Assembly (NCBI RefSeq): GCF_023612095.1
Contig: NZ_CP086235.1
Coordinates: forward strand, 2,119,501-2,183,500
DNA: 64,000 nucleotides
DNA from: Cytobacillus firmus
GTDB lineage: Bacteria; Bacillota; Bacilli; Bacillales; Cytobacillaceae
Direction of reading: 5' to 3'
In this document: piece after piece, positions 1 to 9,580 of the stretch
Layout: every line of letters starts with the position of its first letter
Position numbering within the stretch: the first letter of the stretch is position 1
The notes under the pieces: model-generated
What the model saw: only the letters and a program-made list of their open reading frames with translations
What the model was told of the DNA's origin: nothing
Databases searched by the model: none
Made by a program: the position numbers and the translations under genes

Positions 1-1
1 T

Positions 2-2851
2 CCGGAATCATTTGCTGTAGCAGCAACAGATGATCAAAATTCGCTAGCTTGGTTTTCATCTCGCGGGCCATCTCCATATGACGATATTAAACCGGATGTT
101 TCTGCTCCGGGTGTGTCTATTCGTTCTGCTGTACCGACCAATGACTATGAGCTTATGAGTGGGACATCAATGGCGACGCCTCATATTGCAGGAGTTGTGG
201 CGTTAGTAAAACAGGCGAATTCATCTCTTACAATTGACCAAATAGAAAAAGTATTGATGGATACAGCTATTCCGTTGACAAGCTCAGTATATCCGGCTTC
301 GCCTAACTATGGGTTTGGTCACGGATTTGTTAATGCGTACAATGCTATAAAATCGGTGAATGCTGGAACAGGTGTGATTCAAGGTGAGGTCGTCCATGAT
401 GGAAAGGATGCAACAAAGCCAACTTATCAGCATACTTCCCTGGAGTATGTTTACGACCAGGTGGTTTTACCATTAACAATTGAAGTGCAAGATAATATCA
501 GTGTAGCATCAGTAGAAATTCAGTATTTAGCAGATCAAGACTGGAAGACTATAAAAGCGGAAAGGACTGCTGGTGATTTTAGAAATGGGACCTACCAAGC
601 AGTGGTACCAGGGGAAGATATTAGGGAAAACCTATTTACGTATAAATGGAGAATCGAAGATTATGGAAAAAATGAAGTAATAACCTCCAACTATGAAATA
701 GAAGTGAAGCCTGCAATTACGACCGGGTATTCTCATGATTTTGAATCTGTTCCAGAAGGCTGGTATTCTGAAGGGATTAATAATGATTGGGAATGGGGGG
801 CCCCTGTCGATCGACCAGATAAGGCTTATTCCGGACAAAAGGTATATGGAACGAATGTGGATGGGTCGCATGCATTTAATTCGTCCTCTCTTCTCCATAT
901 GCCTCCAATAGACCTTCCGGATGGCAAGAATGCCTATTTGCAGTTTAAGCAATGGTATGACTTTAGTCCGGATGGAGTTGTTGAATCTACAGATTTTGGA
1001 GCAGTACTTGTCTCTTTAGATGGTGAGAATTGGGAGAGGCTTTATAGAACGGAACCAAGTAAGTATCATCATGAGATTCCGATTGAGTACACAACAGAAG
1101 ACTGGATTGATGGGGAGGTAGATCTTACTGCTTACGCCGGAAAGCGGATTTATATCAGTTTTTATATGAATGCCGTCCAAACAGGCTTTGAAACGAGAGA
1201 GTATTCAGGCTGGTATGTTGATAACGTAGAGTTATCTGAAAGATCATATAAAACTGGCGGAGAACAGAAGACGTTTGGCAAGAACCAAAATACTGAAGTT
1301 CATTTAAAAGAGAATGTTGGCAGCAATGTCTTAGCCCCAAGTGCAACATTTGTTGAGAATACAATAATTCAATCCAATGTTTTACCAATCCTTGGAAAGG
1401 TTACACTATTGGATTCCGGCTATTCTGTAGCGACAAATCCTGCTGATGGATCTTATATCATGATGCATAATACAGGTGATTTCACGATACGTGCAGAAGC
1501 ATATGGGTTTCATCCAAAAGAACAGCCCGTTTCAATCCCAGAGGATGGGATCGTCCAAGCAGACTTTAATTTGAAGCCTTTAGCTTACGGAACGATCGAG
1601 GGGGTTGTTAAAGACAAAGCAACTGGAAAACCGCTTATGAATGCTGTTCTTTCATTAGTCGAGGATGCATCCATTACCCCAGTGAAAACAGATAGCAAGG
1701 GCCGATTTACGCTGACTGCTTTTGAGGGCAGCTATACATTACATGCGTTCAAAAACAATTATCTATATAATGAGCTTTCGGTTACTATCTCGCCAAAGAA
1801 AAAAACTAGAAAGAATATTGAACTGAAGAGGTATATTGGGTTTCCTGGAGAAATCGGTTACGATGATGGCACTGGAGAAAATTCCTGGTTTTGGAGAGGT
1901 GCTAATAATGGCTTTGGCATACGAATGTCTCTGGAAGAAGGAATTACTAAATCGTGGGTAACAGGTGGGTTATTCAAAGTTAATACGAATTTCCCTTCTG
2001 AAGGATCAACCCGGTTTCAAGTTGCTGTATACGATTCCTCTGGTCCAAACGGAGCCCCTGGTAAAAGAATCGCAGGACCAATTAATGCGGATGCACGGAC
2101 GGATGGAGAGTGGACGCATGTCGATTTAACGGATAAAAATATTTTTGTTACAGGTGATTTCTATTTAGTCTATATACAGCCTGATGCATCATCTGCAGGT
2201 ACCTCACCAAGTCTTTATAGTGACCATGATGGTCCTTTCCATGACCGAAATTGGGATCTGTTTAATGGAAAATGGACGAATAATCAGGAACCTGAATATG
2301 GGAATATGATGATAAGAGCGATCGTCAACAATGAGATTCCAGCTCCTGTAATCGAGACGCCGTTAGATAATACGTTTACCAATGAAGCAACTGTACAGGT
2401 AAAAGGAACAGCCTTCTCTTCACACACGGTGAAGATACAAAATAATGGCAAAGAAGCAGTATCAGGGGCAAGCCAAAAGGATGGTACCTTCCATCTACCC
2501 CTCAAATTAAAGGATGGACGGAATAGGATAACCGCAACAGGATGGACAAAAGATGGGAGCACAGATGTTTCCTCACCGGTTAACATTATTTTAGATGAAA
2601 AAAATCCTATAATAAAAGATGTTAAAGTTAAGGGCAAGCAAGAAGAAGGTCAAAGTGTGACTATTCAGGGTACTGTAAAAGACGAATATCTGGAGGAAGT
2701 CCTCTTACAAGGAGAAGAAGTTGAAGTAGATTCCAAAGGAAATTTCCATCACCAAGTTAAATTGAAAAAAGGTATTAATACAATTATCGTTCAGGCTGCT
2801 GATAAAGCTGATAACACGGCAAGTAAAATTATTACCATTAAAGCCAAATAG
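2..2851 (+). CDS. bpr: Secreted S8 (subtilisin-like) serine protease, bacillopeptidase F type, 5'-truncated
   Basis: The frame is open from base 2, so the signal peptide, propeptide and the catalytic Asp and His regions lie outside the window. The visible 949 residues begin just before the conserved SSRGPSP stretch. GTSMATPH at about residues 54-61 carries the catalytic Ser of subtilases. Next comes a beta-rich region resembling the MAM-like/immune inhibitor A module (about 240-410, with FESVPEGW and GWYVDNVEL), then a carboxypeptidase-regulatory-like repeat (about 515-610, GTIEGVVKDKATGKPL), and C-terminal Ig-like repeats ending in a Lys-rich tail. This order matches bacillopeptidase F of Bacillus, an extracellular protease. 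A hairpin terminator follows. The family is clear; the exact ortholog is inferred from domain order. Confidence 0.9.
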   Translation, partial: PESFAVAATDDQNSLAWFSSRGPSPYDDIKPDVSAPGVSIRSAVPTNDYELMSGTSMATPHIAGVVALVKQANSSLTIDQIEKVLMDTAIPLTSSVYPASPNYGFGHGFVNAYNAIKSVNAGTGVIQGEVVHDGKDATKPTYQHTSLEYVYDQVVLPLTIEVQDNISVASVEIQYLADQDWKTIKAERTAGDFRNGTYQAVVPGEDIRENLFTYKWRIEDYGKNEVITSNYEIEVKPAITTGYSHDFESVPEGWYSEGINNDWEWGAPVDRPDKAYSGQKVYGTNVDGSHAFNSSSLLHMPPIDLPDGKNAYLQFKQWYDFSPDGVVESTDFGAVLVSLDGENWERLYRTEPSKYHHEIPIEYTTEDWIDGEVDLTAYAGKRIYISFYMNAVQTGFETREYSGWYVDNVELSERSYKTGGEQKTFGKNQNTEVHLKENVGSNVLAPSATFVENTIIQSNVLPILGKVTLLDSGYSVATNPADGSYIMMHNTGDFTIRAEAYGFHPKEQPVSIPEDGIVQADFNLKPLAYGTIEGVVKDKATGKPLMNAVLSLVEDASITPVKTDSKGRFTLTAFEGSYTLHAFKNNYLYNELSVTISPKKKTRKNIELKRYIGFPGEIGYDDGTGENSWFWRGANNGFGIRMSLEEGITKSWVTGGLFKVNTNFPSEGSTRFQVAVYDSSGPNGAPGKRIAGPINADARTDGEWTHVDLTDKNIFVTGDFYLVYIQPDASSAGTSPSLYSDHDGPFHDRNWDLFNGKWTNNQEPEYGNMMIRAIVNNEIPAPVIETPLDNTFTNEATVQVKGTAFSSHTVKIQNNGKEAVSGASQKDGTFHLPLKLKDGRNRITATGWTKDGSTDVSSPVNIILDEKNPIIKDVKVKGKQEEGQSVTIQGTVKDEYLEEVLLQGEEVEVDSKGNFHHQVKLKKGINTIIVQAADKADNTASKIITIKAK

Positions 2852-2939
2852 TCTTGTTGAAAGAAAAAGTAGAGCAAGCAAAAGTAAGTGCAAAATATTT
2901 GTAATATCTTAAAAGTAAGTAAGAGTGTGTATGAAATGT

Positions 2940-2981
2940 AAAAGCTATATTCCACTATTAATGCGGGATATAGCTTTTTTA
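2940..2981 (+). terminator. Rho-independent terminator of the protease gene
   Basis: AAGCTATAT pairs with ATATAGCTT across a short loop and is followed by a T run. It lies about 90 bases after the protease stop codon. Confidence 0.7.
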
Positions 2982-3029
2982 TGGAGAAGTATTATTGCTT
3001 GTTTTCTTTTCAATAATGTACCTCTGTTA

Positions 3030-3545
3030 TTATGCAGGAATTGGGGGCTGAAACAGTATTATTAAAAGGATAATGAAAATGATAGAAAAGAGCCACGCAA
3101 CCCATGGTTTCCATTGATGGATTGCCAGTAATAGAAATGTCAACAAATTAAAAATAAAGGACCATAACAACGACCAGCCAAAATGATGTGTAATACTCTT
3201 GAAATTATAGAGAATTATTTCGGCACCTTGAAAAATTAGAGACCATAAAATAATCCACAATATCTTTTTTAACAGTGTATTGGGGAACCTTCCTAAATAA
3301 ACAACTGAAACAAATGGGTAAACGATAAAAGCTATTGCTAAAGATATCACTGAATGTGTAGGTAATAAAAAGTTATCTACTCCAACGGGTTTAAACTCCC
3401 AAACCCTGTAATTATATAGCAGGACTTCATACAATAAATTCCCAATAATCCAAAATAATAAAGTAGGATAGATTTCTCTCCACTTGTTCCAAGCACCAAA
3501 ACATATCCCTATAATGATAAAAAAGAAAACAAAAAAAGTTTGCAT
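3030..3545 (-). CDS. CBO0543-family integral membrane protein
   Basis: A 171-residue, very hydrophobic protein with about five membrane segments. The start ATG at 3545 was chosen because AAGGAG sits 5 bases upstream; a longer frame to 3608 lacks such a site. The pattern WR(E)xYPTLLFW near the N terminus, an aromatic-rich middle with a VWEF motif, and GWSLLWSF near the end resemble the CBO0543 family, small Bacillus membrane proteins of unknown function. Related genes occur at 29289 and 35030. No operon partner is visible. The membrane location is secure; nothing in the sequence reveals a function. Confidence 0.7.
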   Translation of the reverse strand: MQTFFVFFFIIIGICFGAWNKWREIYPTLLFWIIGNLLYEVLLYNYRVWEFKPVGVDNFLLPTHSVISLAIAFIVYPFVSVVYLGRFPNTLLKKILWIILWSLIFQGAEIILYNFKSITHHFGWSLLWSFIFNLLTFLLLAIHQWKPWVAWLFSIIFIILLIILFQPPIPA

Positions 3546-3677
3546 AAATTTCTCCTTAAATAATTTATACCCCTTTTTAGTATGTCTTAGAAAAAACTGA
3601 AAATACAAAGTATCATTTAATTCACGTTATCTCTAATCCAGAATACTGACCAAGGATTTCAAAAAACGAATGTTTGA

Positions 3678-3863
3678 TTGAATCCGGTATTCACCTTTAT
3701 CGCTGACCTGTTTCCTTTTGGCTGTGCTCTAGAGGCGATGATGGATGCTGCTCTTTTTGGTGCAGGCTGGAGTGATATTCTGCTGCCGATTTCACTCATG
3801 CTTCTGATTGCTGTTATATTTATGGGAATTGGAATCAATCTGGGGGAACGGTGCAGGCTTTAA
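3678..3863 (+). pseudogene. Remnant resembling the C-terminal end of an ABC-2 type permease
   Basis: A 61-codon frame encodes two hydrophobic segments joined by a PFGxALEAMMDA-like loop, the arrangement found at the C terminus of ABC-2 exporter permeases. There is no good ribosome binding site before the TTG at 3678 and no upstream coding sequence, so it is probably a decayed fragment. The family assignment is tentative. Confidence 0.35.
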
Positions 3864-4191
3864 GGCTGGATCAGGACTGATCCGATAGTAGGAGAAGGCA
3901 GTTTCCGGTGATGGACACTGTCTTCTTATTATTTGCGGGCACTCCTGTAAAATCCTATTGGTGGACAGTGACTATGATTTATATTCTTTCCAAAGGGCAG
4001 CTAAAAAAAGTGCCTGTTTACTAGTCTGCTATAGCTTTAGTAAAAGGGAAAAAAAAATGTCTAATATAACTGTTTACCAGAAAGGTCAATGTAAGAAATT
4101 TCACGAACTCCTTATTTACTTAATCAACGTTTTACTCCCTCGACAGCATAATCATGATCAAGTTGAGGTGTGAGTCCTGCTACTGTTACAG
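3864..4191. other. Intergenic stretch without a convincing gene
   Basis: A 71-codon GTG frame (3958-4173) lacks a ribosome binding site and any recognisable motif. No HTH gene follows the DUF2975 gene here, unlike the second DUF2975 locus at 33.4 kb. Confidence 0.5.
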
Positions 4192-4665
4192 TTATTTTTT
4201 ATCCAGGAAATCTTTTAATGGCTTTTGAAGTACATTCATAATGCCTGCGATGATACTTGTTGCCAAAATACCCATTAGACTTAGTGAAATAGGACCTGCT
4301 GCATCGTCACCTGTAACTTCTGCAAGCACCATTAGGCTTACTATTCCTAACAAAATGAGCAAAATGACTGTAAAAGCACATTTTTTTATAACATTTAAAG
4401 ATTTAAGTGATAACTCGGAGAATGCATTGTTCCTTTCGATGTAGGTTAATAGTTTATATGCTTGGTACAACGCAACGGAAAACGTGATACAGAATCCATA
4501 TGCACATACTAAAAAGGGGATTAGGAAATAAGCCGTATCTGGATGTACCTTTGCATCATTAATGGCGATCTCAGGTAACCAAAAGATACACAATGCAAAT
4601 AACACAATTCCAATAAGAAAAATAATTACTTTTAAAAATGTGGTTGAACCTTGTTTAATACTCAT
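4192..4665 (-). CDS. DUF2975 family membrane protein (orphan copy)
   Basis: A 157-residue protein with four predicted membrane segments. YQAYKLLTYIERNNAFSELS between helices two and three is the family's characteristic stretch and matches the paralog at 33394 (YQAFKLLRYIDKNKAFSDLS). The ATG at 4665 is preceded by GAGGTG at good spacing. DUF2975 genes are normally followed by a small Cro/C1-type HTH gene (YozG-like); that partner is missing here. An inverted repeat that closely matches one before the paralog lies 47-65 bases upstream of the start, so a regulator encoded elsewhere, possibly the HTH at 33886, may control it. Function unknown. Confidence 0.8.
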   Translation of the reverse strand: MSIKQGSTTFLKVIIFLIGIVLFALCIFWLPEIAINDAKVHPDTAYFLIPFLVCAYGFCITFSVALYQAYKLLTYIERNNAFSELSLKSLNVIKKCAFTVILLILLGIVSLMVLAEVTGDDAAGPISLSLMGILATSIIAGIMNVLQKPLKDFLDKK

Positions 4666-4711
4666 TTAAAGCACCTCATTGATTTAATAATAAAATGACT
4701 TTAACACACGT

Positions 4712-4730
4712 TTTATTGTTTATCAATAAA
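4712..4730 (-). promoter_or_regulatory. Putative operator upstream of the DUF2975 gene
   Basis: TTTATTG-N5-CAATAAA is a perfect 7-bp inverted repeat inside an AT-rich promoter region. The other DUF2975 gene has TTTATTG-N5-CGATAAA (33329-33347). The binding protein is inferred, not shown. Confidence 0.5.
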
Positions 4731-4796
4731 TTATTGTTGTTTTTATTTATATTATTATTGTTTTTTTCATAAATAGTTCTTGGCAAGGGTAAACAA

Positions 4797-4979
4797 TTGG
4801 GTAAAGACTATTTTGAGATCATGGACGGAGTAAAAATGTTTTTCTATGATTCCGACTCAATCAGACAGGAATTTGGGCAATATGGACTGATCGAAATATC
4901 GGAAATTGTGGAGCCGCATAAGGATAATGAAACGAAACCTCCATTTAAATTTACGATGGTAAAATGTCAGAAAAAATGA
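4797..4979 (+). pseudogene. C-terminal remnant of a SAM-dependent methyltransferase
   Basis: Sixty codons encode a segment resembling the last two strands and final helix of class I methyltransferases (FYDSDSIRQEFGQYGLIEIS, ending in KFTMVKCQKK). The SAM-binding half is absent and no ribosome binding site precedes the TTG. It is most likely a decayed gene end that kept its terminator (5018-5053). Confidence 0.45.
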
Positions 4980-5017
4980 GCTTGTTAAAGAAGTCCAAGG
5001 ATTTCCCCATTAAACGT

Positions 5018-5053
5018 AAATGCCCGTCTTAATAAAGGCAGGCATTTTTTTAG
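5018..5053 (+). terminator. Rho-independent terminator
   Basis: The hairpin pairs AATGCCcGtCTT with AAGgCaGGCATT and is followed by seven Ts, just downstream of the methyltransferase remnant. Confidence 0.7.
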
Positions 5054-5100
5054 AATTTGAAACTCCCCTATTCATCCACAGAAGGGGCGAATTGTAACTT

Positions 5101-6216
5101 TCATCGTTTATAATTAACACTTTTTTCAACCCTAATGTTAACATCAATTTTTTCAACAGAATTAAGGTCAAATGATTTTATCTCAGAAGGCTTCCAGGTT
5201 TTCAGATGATACCGATAGGCAGTTTCACTGATATTTAATAAATCAGCATTTATTTCATCGCCTATCTCCAGGGATTTCTGGATATCACTTTTTACCTTTT
5301 TGTTTATTGCTTCTTCGATTCGATCTATGCTGATATTATCCTCATTTTGAACCAATTCTGCTCTCCCTCTAACCATTAATTTATAGGTGGGTCTAGTTCC
5401 TTCCTGGACTTTAACAATCCTTTCAGGCTTTATGATCAGGACGCTTACTTTTTCATCAAAAAGTGAAAGGGGTACTGTCGTAGCCTGATTGGAAGTCCAT
5501 TTAATGCCTGATAAATCTTCTTTAGCGACCCATCCTTTATATTCCTGGTTTGAAATGACAAAGCCGCCCATTAAAGCTGAAATTTGCTTTTTTTCTTCTC
5601 CTTCTGAAAAATGAGATTGATTTATTTTTAGGCCCGGAACGATAAAGGACCCAACGGGCTCATAATAAGTGGAGATGAACTTATTGTACTTTTGAACAGG
5701 TATGATAAAGTTACTTTCAGTCAATGGATCCGGGTTATGGAGCACCGTATATAACGATGGATAGTTAAAAAAGCTGTCACTATTGAAAATTTCTTTAATC
5801 GGCTGATTTGTCCCAAAAAAGTTGGAATTATACCTTAAGAAATGGTCCTGTCCTATATATTCGACAACAGCTTTTACTTGTTCCTTAATCGTATTTTCAC
5901 TTAGAAGAATGGTTTCAACATGACCAAAATAGAGCGGGTAGGCTGCTTTTTGTTCAAACTTGCTAATGGCTGACTGAATGGTTTTTCCTTTTGCCTCGCC
6001 AATAATATTAGGGACGGATTTTAAAGAAGAAGCACCTTCCTGCTTTGCAATATTGGCAAAATTCATTGCCTGGATATAAACAGTAAATTCATCTTCGGCG
6101 AAATCAATGCCGATGCCAGTAACATAAACTTGACTCTGTATTTCCTTCTTCCCCCAGCATCCCGTCAATCCAAAAAGCAATCCAATGATTGTGATCATGA
6201 ACAAAATCTTTTTCAT
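5101..6216 (-). CDS. Ger(x)C family spore germination lipoprotein (C subunit)
   Basis: A 371-residue lipoprotein with an N-terminal hydrophobic signal and lipobox LTGC, so Cys20 should be lipidated and the protein anchored on the outer face of the spore inner membrane. Length and motifs (GIGIDFAEDEFTVYIQAMNF, the C-terminal GRAELVQNE region) fit the GerAC/GerBC/GerKC family. It is the last gene of a gerB-gerA-gerC operon, three bases after the A subunit. It should form, with the A and B subunits, a nutrient receptor that triggers germination. The ligand cannot be read from the sequence. Confidence 0.92.
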   Translation of the reverse strand: MKKILFMITIIGLLFGLTGCWGKKEIQSQVYVTGIGIDFAEDEFTVYIQAMNFANIAKQEGASSLKSVPNIIGEAKGKTIQSAISKFEQKAAYPLYFGHVETILLSENTIKEQVKAVVEYIGQDHFLRYNSNFFGTNQPIKEIFNSDSFFNYPSLYTVLHNPDPLTESNFIIPVQKYNKFISTYYEPVGSFIVPGLKINQSHFSEGEEKKQISALMGGFVISNQEYKGWVAKEDLSGIKWTSNQATTVPLSLFDEKVSVLIIKPERIVKVQEGTRPTYKLMVRGRAELVQNEDNISIDRIEEAINKKVKSDIQKSLEIGDEINADLLNISETAYRYHLKTWKPSEIKSFDLNSVEKIDVNIRVEKSVNYKR

Positions 6217-6219
6217 ACC

Positions 6220-7677
6220 TTACTCCTTTTGACTTTCATTACCGAAGAGATTATGGGTCCGATTTTTTCTGTTCAGAAGTTGAAAAGGCTGTCTGATGGC
6301 AGACTTCATTCGATGTGCTAAATTAGGTTTGATCAGGTATGAGATATAGGGCTGACCAAAGCTCTCCAGGGAAACAACCGAAGTCGCGATAAGAAACATG
6401 GAAATAAAGAAGCCATATATGCCAAAAATGGACGAGATGAGCAAAACAAAATACCGGAGGATCACGATATTGCCTGAAATGTTTTGATTGATAAGCGTAT
6501 AGCCGGAAATGACGGTTATGGCGATAATGACCAAACAGGAAGGAGAAGTCAATCCCGCCCGAATAGCTGCATCCCCAATAAATAATCCGCCCAGCACAGC
6601 TACAGTCTGTCCCACTGCTTTTGGAAGACGCACTCCAGCTTCTTTAAATAACTCAAATAAAACAAGCATTAAAAAAGTTTCAACAGGGGCCGACAAAGGC
6701 AGCCCTATTCTGGATACAGAAACTGTTGCAATGAGAGGGTAAGGAATTTGATCCAGCTGAAAAGTAATTAATGAAATATAAAAACCAGGTAAAAATATCG
6801 TAGTTAAGAAAGCCCCCAGCCTTAGAATCTTTATTACGCTTATATAAAAAAAACTGTCGTGAAGATCTTCAGGAGAAAACAGCAAATGATTAAACGTGAT
6901 GGGGCCAACCAGACAGGTCGGATTTCCATCCACTAAAATGACAAACTTCCCTTGCGTTAAAGCATAAACTGCAAAATCAGGTCTGCCGGAGTTGTCCATT
7001 AAGGGAAACAGGGAGAATGTTTTATCATACAATAATTCTTCAATTTCGACCGTGCTTGCCACCATGTCAAGCTTAATGGCATCCAGCCTTTTTTTTGTTT
7101 CTTCAAGCACATCGGAGTTTATTTTATTATCCATATAGAGTAAGGTCATTTTTGTCCTGCTGACTTCGCCGATCGAATACTCAATGCTTTTTAGTGAGGA
7201 TGATTTCAGCCTTTGCCGGATTAATGCCATATTATCTGAAATGCTTTCTACGAATCCATCTCTTGGCCCTCTTATCGAAGTTTCAATATTGGATTCCTCA
7301 GGACTTCTTTTGGGAATATTGGAGACAGATAAAAAGAAGATATCATTATTCTCCGAATTAATGATCAGAAGTTCACCAGAAAAAACCTTCTGCTCTATCT
7401 CTGTTTTAGTATGATCCTGCTCCTCCAGCTGAGTTACCTCTAGTTCATTAAATAAGTCATGTTTGTTCAGCTTTCCGCTCTCTAAGATGACATTTTTTAA
7501 CGCAGGGAATATCACATCGTTCATATATTTAATATCCACTAAATTGGAACAGTACAGAAAAACAAGGGATAGCGTACCTTGTTTTTCCGGATAGATTTTT
7601 TCCTTAATCACAACATCTGATGCATTTTTGAACCATTCTCTTATTTGATCCGCTATTTTAGGCTGAATTTTTTTCAT
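6220..7677 (-). CDS. GerA-family spore germination protein (A subunit)
   Basis: A 485-residue protein. The N-terminal half is soluble (about 1-240) and contains family stretches such as EVSRTKMTLLYMDNKIN, VDGNPTCLVGPITFNHL and SPEDLHDSFFY; the C-terminal half holds four to six membrane segments ending in a basic tail. The ATG at 7677 is preferred because GGTGA lies just upstream. It overlaps the end of the gerB gene by 20 bases, indicating translational coupling. It acts with the neighbouring B and C subunits as a germinant receptor in the spore inner membrane. Confidence 0.92.
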   Translation of the reverse strand: MKKIQPKIADQIREWFKNASDVVIKEKIYPEKQGTLSLVFLYCSNLVDIKYMNDVIFPALKNVILESGKLNKHDLFNELEVTQLEEQDHTKTEIEQKVFSGELLIINSENNDIFFLSVSNIPKRSPEESNIETSIRGPRDGFVESISDNMALIRQRLKSSSLKSIEYSIGEVSRTKMTLLYMDNKINSDVLEETKKRLDAIKLDMVASTVEIEELLYDKTFSLFPLMDNSGRPDFAVYALTQGKFVILVDGNPTCLVGPITFNHLLFSPEDLHDSFFYISVIKILRLGAFLTTIFLPGFYISLITFQLDQIPYPLIATVSVSRIGLPLSAPVETFLMLVLFELFKEAGVRLPKAVGQTVAVLGGLFIGDAAIRAGLTSPSCLVIIAITVISGYTLINQNISGNIVILRYFVLLISSIFGIYGFFISMFLIATSVVSLESFGQPYISYLIKPNLAHRMKSAIRQPFQLLNRKNRTHNLFGNESQKE

Positions 7678-8749
7678 GTTTATCACCACTTAATTTGATT
7701 GGAATGAGGACAAATAGGAGTGCACAAACCTGAAAGATTAGGCTATAAGGAAAAAAATAGTGCTGTAAAAAATAATAGAATGAGGTTGAGTCCCAATTCA
7801 CAGAAGCGCTTGCCAATAAAAGGAGATAAAGAATCGGGAGAAGCCACCTGCTTTTCATTTTGAACGATAATAATTTATTTGCTATAAAGAGTGTCAAGCT
7901 TATTCGGACAAATGCCCCTGATAGCCATTGAAAGATTGAAAGGAAATCCAGACGTGTAAATTGGTTTCCAATTCGCAGAAGCCTCCATTGTTCGTACGCC
8001 GGATTCCTCATTTTAGCCGCTTCCTCTACGCCAAATTCTGAGATGGCTCCTATTAATGGACCAAAAGTTAACAGGGCAAGTATGACACCAACCAATACAA
8101 TCCACTTTATTTTGAGTTTGTCTTTCAGATATGGGGTCAAAAATAAAATAGCAGTGATGTCAAACAGTCCTGAACATGAATAGAATATTCCTTTAAATAA
8201 ACCTTCAACGCCATTTTCATATAGGGGAAACAGCAATTCGTAATTCTTGTTTGGAATATTCCCGGCTGCTACAAAAAAGCCAAAGAATGAAACAATCGGA
8301 ATGACAATCAAAGCTATGGCGCTAATCGTCCTGATTCCTTTGACAGATGCATAAAAACAAACAAGGGAGAAAAGAAAGACAATAATTAAATTCGGGACTT
8401 CAAAAGCGTAATTACCTTTCGCCCAAAAAAACGTGAATTTGAGGGTGATAAAAGCTGAAAAAAGAAAATATAGTCCAAACAATAAAGCAATAATGGAATA
8501 AATCCAGGAAGGCAGCCCTTTTCTTTTCAATAAAGTGATCAGGTCATTTTGACGGTCCATTTTTTTATAGATATAGAAAATAATCAGGCACCAGAGAATC
8601 ATAGGCCCTATACTAAAAAGAACACTTAACCAGGAATCCCGTTTCGCTGTTGAAAGCAGGATTGGAAGAATGAGCACATGCACCAGAAATCCTGTAGAAA
8701 TGATTTGCAGAATATATATGTGCAAAGATTGAATTACCTTTTGATTCAT
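7658..8749 (-). CDS. GerB-family spore germination permease (B subunit)
   Basis: A 363-residue protein with about ten membrane segments, belonging to the GerAB/ArcD/ProY branch of the amino acid-polyamine-organocation superfamily. B subunits form the ligand-binding transmembrane part of germinant receptors. AAGGTG precedes the ATG at 8749. It is the first gene of a B-A-C operon, whereas the well-known Bacillus operons usually start with the A gene. Expression would be expected in the forespore under sigma G; no convincing sigma G promoter was located. Confidence 0.9.
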   Translation of the reverse strand: MNQKVIQSLHIYILQIISTGFLVHVLILPILLSTAKRDSWLSVLFSIGPMILWCLIIFYIYKKMDRQNDLITLLKRKGLPSWIYSIIALLFGLYFLFSAFITLKFTFFWAKGNYAFEVPNLIIVFLFSLVCFYASVKGIRTISAIALIVIPIVSFFGFFVAAGNIPNKNYELLFPLYENGVEGLFKGIFYSCSGLFDITAILFLTPYLKDKLKIKWIVLVGVILALLTFGPLIGAISEFGVEEAAKMRNPAYEQWRLLRIGNQFTRLDFLSIFQWLSGAFVRISLTLFIANKLLSFKMKSRWLLPILYLLLLASASVNWDSTSFYYFLQHYFFPYSLIFQVCALLFVLIPIKLSGDKHEKNSA

Positions 8750-9277
8750 TCGATCACCTTTGACTTCTTTAATGTCTGTTCAAATAGTTTGAACCTGGCA
8801 TATATAATTTATGTACAACTCGTTTTTTCTCAAAAGAAGACAAAGAAGATTTACTGGATAGAAAAAGAATCAATTTCAAGTACTACAGAGTCAGGTATTT
8901 CTGTAACTATAAAGGGGCCAGAAAAAAACAAAGCCCCTATTTGGAGCTGCACATTTCGGTGTTAGCTTTGTCAGGTTCATCAAATTGGTCAAAACGGTTT
9001 ATCCGCTGATGGGATATCATGAATTTAGGCTGATAGCGGCTATTTTGAATGTGTGGTTTTGCAATAAGAGGAAAGCTGCGGATATAAAAGCAACGCATCT
9101 TATTGAAAAAAGGGCAAGGAAGGTAAATGAACGGACTTAAGAAGCTCGATTCGCGGTGCGGAACTGCGAATCGAGCTTCTTATTCTTGACTGGTCCTTAA
9201 AAAATAATAATTTCTCTTCTATAACTATACACCTGTCCCTCCTTTTGAATAATCTATTATGAAGGAGGTGAGCGGTA
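8750..9277. other. Intergenic region upstream of the ger operon
   Basis: No supported gene. A 95-codon plus-strand frame antisense to the gerB start has no ribosome binding site. It contains a GGGGC/GCCCC hairpin with an A-rich loop near 8912-8940 and the long perfect hairpin at 9138-9182. Confidence 0.5.
9138..9182. repeat. Perfect 17-bp inverted repeat (hairpin)
   Basis: TAAGAAGCTCGATTCGC and its exact reverse complement flank an 11-base spacer. No T run follows on either strand, so it is not a typical terminator. It could be a transposon-derived or REP-like palindrome, or an RNA structure. Confidence 0.7.
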
Positions 9278-9547
9278 ATGTTAGGGGATTCGAAAGAGAA
9301 TCAGTCAAGCTGTTCTTCTCGAAGAAAGGTTAAATCATTATTTCCACAAATAGAAATTGTACCTAGAGGTAATCTGGGGGACACTCCAGACGACAACTGC
9401 GAGGCTATGTTTGTGTTAAAGTCTGCTATGGAGAATAACCAGCTAATTTTGACCATGAGCGTGTTTTGCGCTCAGGCATACATAATTGTACTGACTTCAC
9501 TAAAAATACGTTTATTCAAAAATAAACATTTCATCACACTAATATAG
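9278..9547 (+). CDS. Small hypothetical protein (89 aa)
   Basis: The ATG at 9278 has an excellent GAAGGAGGTGA ribosome binding site, the main support for this gene. The N-terminal half is hydrophilic and Ser-rich; the C-terminal half has a hydrophobic segment (ILTMSVFCAQAYIIVLTSL) followed by basic residues. No family was recognised. The tail may be artificial if the gene is truncated. Confidence 0.45.
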   Translation: MLGDSKENQSSCSSRRKVKSLFPQIEIVPRGNLGDTPDDNCEAMFVLKSAMENNQLILTMSVFCAQAYIIVLTSLKIRLFKNKHFITLI

Positions 9548-9555
9548 AAATTAAG

Positions 9556-9580
9556 AGAAAAAACCACTCGAATTGGTCTT
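9556..9580 (-). terminator. Terminator of the 47-aa gene
   Basis: On the minus strand GACCA-ATTCGAG-TGGTT is followed by a T run immediately after the stop codon at 9581. Confidence 0.5.

Noticed and set aside
3958..4173. 71-codon frame
   Set aside because: No ribosome binding site, low-complexity Lys/Cys composition and no recognisable motif.
8678..8965. 95-codon plus frame antisense to gerB start
   Set aside because: No start signal and crosses a hairpin; an opposite-strand shadow.
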